Assembly: GCF_000422245.1 (NCBI RefSeq)
Contig: NZ_ATHI01000030.1
Location: forward strand, 1 to 64,000
Direction of reading: 5' to 3'
From: Alkalidesulfovibrio alkalitolerans DSM 16529
GTDB lineage: Bacteria > Desulfobacterota > Desulfovibrionia > Desulfovibrionales > Desulfovibrionaceae
Length of the DNA: 64,000 nucleotides
Shown here: positions 61,136-64,000 of the stretch, in pieces
Layout: every line of letters starts with the position of its first letter
How positions within the stretch are numbered: position 1 is the stretch's first letter
Notes under the pieces: generated by a model
The model's database searches: none
What the model was told of the DNA's origin: nothing
Seen by the model: the letters and a program-made list of their open reading frames with translations, nothing else
Position numbers and translations under genes: made by a program

Positions 61136-61702
61136 ATGAGTCACCTGGATTACGAGATCAACAAGGAACTGGGCGAATGCTACCTGTTCATGGGCGACCT
61201 GGACAAGGCTGAGGAGTATTACCGCAAGGCCGCGGGCTCCAACGGCGTGCACCCCGATCCTTACCTGGGCCTGGCCACCATCGCCGTGCAGCGCGGCGAT
61301 CTTGACAAGGCGCTGACGCTCTACAAGAAGGCCGACAGCATCGAGGCCAACGACAAATCTCTCGCGGGCATGGCTCTGGTCGAGTCCGAGACCGGCCAGC
61401 ACGAAGCCGCCTTCGGCCACTTTGCCGCGGCGCTCGACAAGAATCCCGCGAACATGATCGCGCTCTTCGGGCTGATCCGCATGGGCCACGCCACGAACAG
61501 GCTGGCCGAGGTCGTGCCGTACCTCGAAGCCTATCTGGCCCAGGATCCCGAGAAGCACGAGATCCGTTACTCCCTGGCCGGGTGCAGGCTGTGCCTGGGC
61601 GATGCCGAGGGCGCGGCCGAGGATCTGCGCCGCATCCTCGACGCCGATCCGCAAAACGTGCCGGCCAGCGAATTGCTCGCACAGATCGGCCAAGCGGCCT
61701 GA
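61136..61702 (+). CDS. TPR-repeat protein
   Basis: A 188-residue protein made of tetratricopeptide repeats from residue 8 on: GECYLFMGDLDKAEEYYRKA, ATIAVQRGDLDKALTLYKKA, ALVESETGQHEAAFGHFAAA, YSLAGCRLCLGDAEGAAEDL. No signal peptide or other domain is present, so it is a cytoplasmic protein-binding scaffold. The ATG has AAGGAG upstream; the frame runs back to 61025 through the promoter, so that start is rejected. A sigma-54-type promoter and the divergent flagellar operon suggest a role in motility or RpoN-dependent regulation, by inference. Confidence 0.85.
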   Translation: MSHLDYEINKELGECYLFMGDLDKAEEYYRKAAGSNGVHPDPYLGLATIAVQRGDLDKALTLYKKADSIEANDKSLAGMALVESETGQHEAAFGHFAAALDKNPANMIALFGLIRMGHATNRLAEVVPYLEAYLAQDPEKHEIRYSLAGCRLCLGDAEGAAEDLRRILDADPQNVPASELLAQIGQAA

Positions 61703-61729
61703 TCCGCGACGCGAAACGATTCCTTCCCC

Positions 61730-61777
61730 CGGCGTCCCGCCCGCGCCCGTGACGGTGCGGGCGAGGGCGGGACGCCG
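61730..61777. terminator. Long GC hairpin after the TPR gene
   Basis: CGGCGTCCCGCCC at 61730 and GGGCGGGACGCCG ending at 61777 are perfect 13-bp arms, with a smaller CCCG/CGGG stem inside. No T-run follows. It could stop the TPR transcript or act as a leader structure before purH. Confidence 0.5.
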
Positions 61778-61874
61778 TCCGCCGCCTGCGCCGAAATCAC
61801 GGCGCCGAGGCGCGTCTTGCCTTTGGCCCCTGATTTGGGCATGTTCCGCCCAAACGCACGAAGGGGGTTCTCGC

Positions 61875-62474
61875 ATGGACATGCTGCCCATCAACCGGGC
61901 GCTTTTGAGCGTCACGGACAAGGCCGGACTGGCCGATTTCGCCCGTTTTCTGGTCGACCGGGGGGCAACGCTCGTGTCCACGGGCGGCACCAAAAAGCTG
62001 CTCGCCTCGGAAGGCCTGCCGGTCACCGGCGTCAGCGAAGTGACGGGCTTTCCCGAGATCATGAACGGCCGCGTCAAGACCCTGCACCCGCACATCCATG
62101 GGGGCATCCTGGCGGACAAGGACAACCCGGAACATCTGGCCGTTCTTGCCGAACTCGGCATCGCGCCGTTCGACCTCATCTGCGTCAACCTCTACGATTT
62201 CGCCGACGCCGCCAGGCGCGAACTCGAACTCAAGCAGGCCGTGGAACAGATCGACGTGGGCGGTCCGACCATGCTCAGGGCCTCGGCCAAGAACTTTCAT
62301 TCCGTGCTTGTGGTTCCCGATCCCGCGTTCTATAAGCGGATCATGGAGGAGCTTTCCGAAAACGGCATGAAGGTGGGGCTGGGGCTTCGCCGCGAGATGG
62401 CCGCCGAGACATTCCGCCGCATCAGCCGCTACGACGCCTTGATCGCGGATTACCTGTTCCAGCACGAGGTGTAG
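61875..62474 (+). CDS. purH: Stand-alone IMP cyclohydrolase (PurH N-terminal domain)
   Basis: A 199-residue protein equal to the N-terminal MGS-like domain of PurH only. It has RALLSVTDKAGLADFARFL, STGGTKKLLASEG, GFPEIMNGRVKTLHPHIHGG and the IDVGGPTMLRASAKNF segment. This domain closes the ring of FAICAR to give IMP. The usual C-terminal AICAR formyltransferase domain (about 310 residues) is missing, and the stop is followed at once by hflX, so the formylation step must be made by a separate gene. The ATG has AAGGGGG upstream. It seems co-translated with hflX. Confidence 0.93.
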   Translation: MDMLPINRALLSVTDKAGLADFARFLVDRGATLVSTGGTKKLLASEGLPVTGVSEVTGFPEIMNGRVKTLHPHIHGGILADKDNPEHLAVLAELGIAPFDLICVNLYDFADAARRELELKQAVEQIDVGGPTMLRASAKNFHSVLVVPDPAFYKRIMEELSENGMKVGLGLRREMAAETFRRISRYDALIADYLFQHEV

Positions 62475-62477
62475 GCC

Positions 62478-64000
62478 ATAGCCGACAAAGTCCTTGGTCA
62501 TACCGACGGGCTCAAGCCCAGTCAGATAAAGGCCCTGCAACGTCTTTACGGTCGCAGGCTGCCCGCAGTGGGCGGTCTTTCGCCCGATCAGGCCCGCGAG
62601 CTCGCCGTGCTCTCGCACGGCATGGGCCGCCAGATCGGTCTGCTTGTGGACCGTCAGGGCAGGCCCAGAATGGTCATTGTGGGCCAGGCCTCCTCCATCA
62701 TGATCCCGGAGTTGGGCCGTGTGCGCGCCACGGGCGGCCGTCTGCGCGGCCTGCGTCTGGTGCACACCCACCTGGGGCCAGACGGCCTTTCCGAGGAAGA
62801 CCTGATGGACATGGTCTTTCTGCGCCTGGACTCGGTGCAGGTGTTGACCGTGAGTCCGGACGGCGCGCCGCTTCAGGTGCAGCACGCGCACCTTCTGCCC
62901 GGCGGCGGAGGCAAGGGCTACGACGTGGGCCCGCTGGTGCGCTTCGACCGGGAGACCACGGATTTCGCGGCCATGGCCCAGGCCCTGGAGGACGAACTCG
63001 CCCGGGGCGACGCGGCCCGCGCGGCCCCCGGAGCAGCGCGGGGCGTGGGCCGTGAGGGCAGGGCGCTTTTGGTGCACGTTTCAAGTGACTCCCGGACACA
63101 GCAGGAGGCGAGTCTGCGCGAGCTCACGGCCCTTTCCGAGACGGCCGGGCTTACCGTGGCCGCCACGCTCACGCAGCGGGTGCACGAGGTCAATCCGCGC
63201 ACCATCCTGGGCAAGGGCAAGCTGGCCGAACTCGAGGTGCTGGCCCTGCAATCCGGGGCAGACCTCATCGTCTTCGACTGCGAGCTGACCCCGGCGCAGC
63301 TTCGGAACATCGGCGAGGCCACGGAGCGCAAGGTCGTCGACCGCAGCCAGCTGATCCTGGACATCTTCGCCCAGCACGCCAAAAGCAGCGCAGGCAAGCT
63401 TCAAGTGGAGCTGGCCCAGATGCAGTATCGCCTGCCGCACCTCGTGGGGCGTGGCGAGGCATTGTCGCGTTTGATGGGTGGCATCGGAGGCCGGGGGCCG
63501 GGCGAGACCAAGCTCGAAATCGACCGTCGCCGCGTGCGCGAGCGCATCACCCGGCTCAAGCGCGAGCTTGCCGAGTTGCGGAAGCGGCGCGGCCTGCGGC
63601 GCACGCGACGGGCCAAGGCCGAGGTGCCCGTGGTGGCCCTGGTGGGCTACACCAACGCGGGCAAGTCAACGCTTTTGAACACCCTCACCAAGGCGGCGGT
63701 ACTGGCCGAGGACAAACTCTTCGCGACCTTGGACCCCACTTCGCGGCGCATCCGTTTCCCGCGCGAGCGCGAGATCATCATGACCGACACCGTGGGCTTC
63801 ATTCGCAGCCTGCCCAAGCAGTTGCAGGAGGCCTTTCGGGCCACGCTCGAAGAGCTCGAATCGGCCGACCTGCTGGTCCACGTGGCCGATACCGGGCATC
63901 CCGAGGCCTTCGAGCAGATCGAGGCTGTGGAATCGATCTTGCACGACATGGAGCTCGACCACCTGCCGCGCATCCTGGCGCTCAACAAGTGGGACGCCCT
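62478..64000 (+). CDS. hflX: GTPase HflX, 3' end outside the window
   Basis: The open frame from 62478 to the window end (507 codons) encodes HflX. The N-terminal nucleotide-binding domain carries the glycine-rich [20 protein letters not shown]. The GTPase domain has Walker [16 protein letters not shown], the [14 protein letters not shown] switch and NKWD at the end. HflX binds the 50S subunit and rescues or recycles ribosomes under stress. The conserved start [15 protein letters not shown] is preceded only by ATA (62478), with GAGGTG seven bases upstream. The first regular start codon in frame is a GTG at 62568, which would cut 30 conserved residues. So either AUA is used or the base is an error. 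Confidence 0.92.
   Translation, partial: MADKVLGHTDGLKPSQIKALQRLYGRRLPAVGGLSPDQARELAVLSHGMGRQIGLLVDRQGRPRMVIVGQASSIMIPELGRVRATGGRLRGLRLVHTHLGPDGLSEEDLMDMVFLRLDSVQVLTVSPDGAPLQVQHAHLLPGGGGKGYDVGPLVRFDRETTDFAAMAQALEDELARGDAARAAPGAARGVGREGRALLVHVSSDSRTQQEASLRELTALSETAGLTVAATLTQRVHEVNPRTILGKGKLAELEVLALQSGADLIVFDCELTPAQLRNIGEATERKVVDRSQLILDIFAQHAKSSAGKLQVELAQMQYRLPHLVGRGEALSRLMGGIGGRGPGETKLEIDRRRVRERITRLKRELAELRKRRGLRRTRRAKAEVPVVALVGYTNAGKSTLLNTLTKAAVLAEDKLFATLDPTSRRIRFPREREIIMTDTVGFIRSLPKQLQEAFRATLEELESADLLVHVADTGHPEAFEQIEAVESILHDMELDHLPRILALNKWDA

Noticed and set aside
62472-62480. purH-hflX fusion protein
   Set aside because: The frames agree, but a TAG stop lies between them and a ribosome site sits before the ATA; separate proteins are more likely.

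Overview
The window looks like chromosomal DNA of a sulfate-reducing deltaproteobacterium of the Desulfovibrio group. The evidence is high GC, a complete qrcABCD quinone reductase operon, futalosine-pathway menaquinone genes (mqnA, C, E, D), the anaerobic cobalamin genes cbiA, cbiD and cbiET, a tungsten-type aldehyde:ferredoxin oxidoreductase, bacteriohemerythrin and sigma-54 promoters. The species cannot be fixed from sequence reading alone.

Layout. 1-3 kb: pheT behind a perfect 44-bp palindrome, then a MerR-type regulator. 3-8.5 kb: a DMT transporter with an AraC regulator, an aldehyde oxidoreductase divergent from an uncharacterised gene, and cysQ. 8.5-12.9 kb: the accessory part. Two tandem copies of a gene pair (small membrane protein plus class-3-type lipase) have near-identical outer parts and a strongly diverged, AT-rich centre. 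The first lipase is broken, and an 8-bp repeat tract (12 perfect copies) interrupts the leader of the second pair. 12.9-20.5 kb: mqnA/mqnC/mqnE and the divergent mqnD, a disulfide-reductase-like flavoprotein, a solute-binding protein, a DksA/TraR zinc-finger protein and a 53-residue ORF behind a sigma-54-like promoter. 20.6-31.2 kb: trkA-trkH, two glycosyltransferases, yjbQ, hemerythrin and the cbiA-cbiD-cbiET operon. 31.2-37.4 kb: two small secreted proteins, an alpha/beta hydrolase, der, tRNA-Ser, rfbC and manC. 37.6-42.5 kb: qrcABCD. 42.6-47.2 kb: an unusual ABC exporter with a large insertion in its ATPase domain, followed by a cyclic-nucleotide-binding protein, a secreted protein and an anti-sigma kinase/antagonist pair. 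47.2-54.6 kb: apgM, a PAS-GGDEF-EAL protein, a CDF metal exporter, a receiver-only response regulator, homoserine dehydrogenase and an aminotransferase. 54.7-60.8 kb: the flagellar basal-body and export operon flgB-flgC-fliE-fliF-fliG-fliH-fliI. 61-64 kb: a TPR protein behind a sigma-54-like promoter, a stand-alone IMP cyclohydrolase and hflX, which runs off the window and seems to start at AUA.

How the genes fit together. Menaquinone made by the Mqn enzymes is the probable electron acceptor for Qrc, which passes periplasmic electrons into the quinone pool during sulfate respiration. A dispersed palindromic repeat of about 120 bp recurs at gene ends (18.4, 23.5, 27.3 and 50.5 kb) and probably marks transcript ends.

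The best candidate for an undescribed system is the duplicated membrane-protein/lipase locus at 9.1-12.9 kb, which has the mosaic structure of a polymorphic toxin-immunity or interaction pair. The ABC-exporter/cNMP/partner-switch cluster is second.
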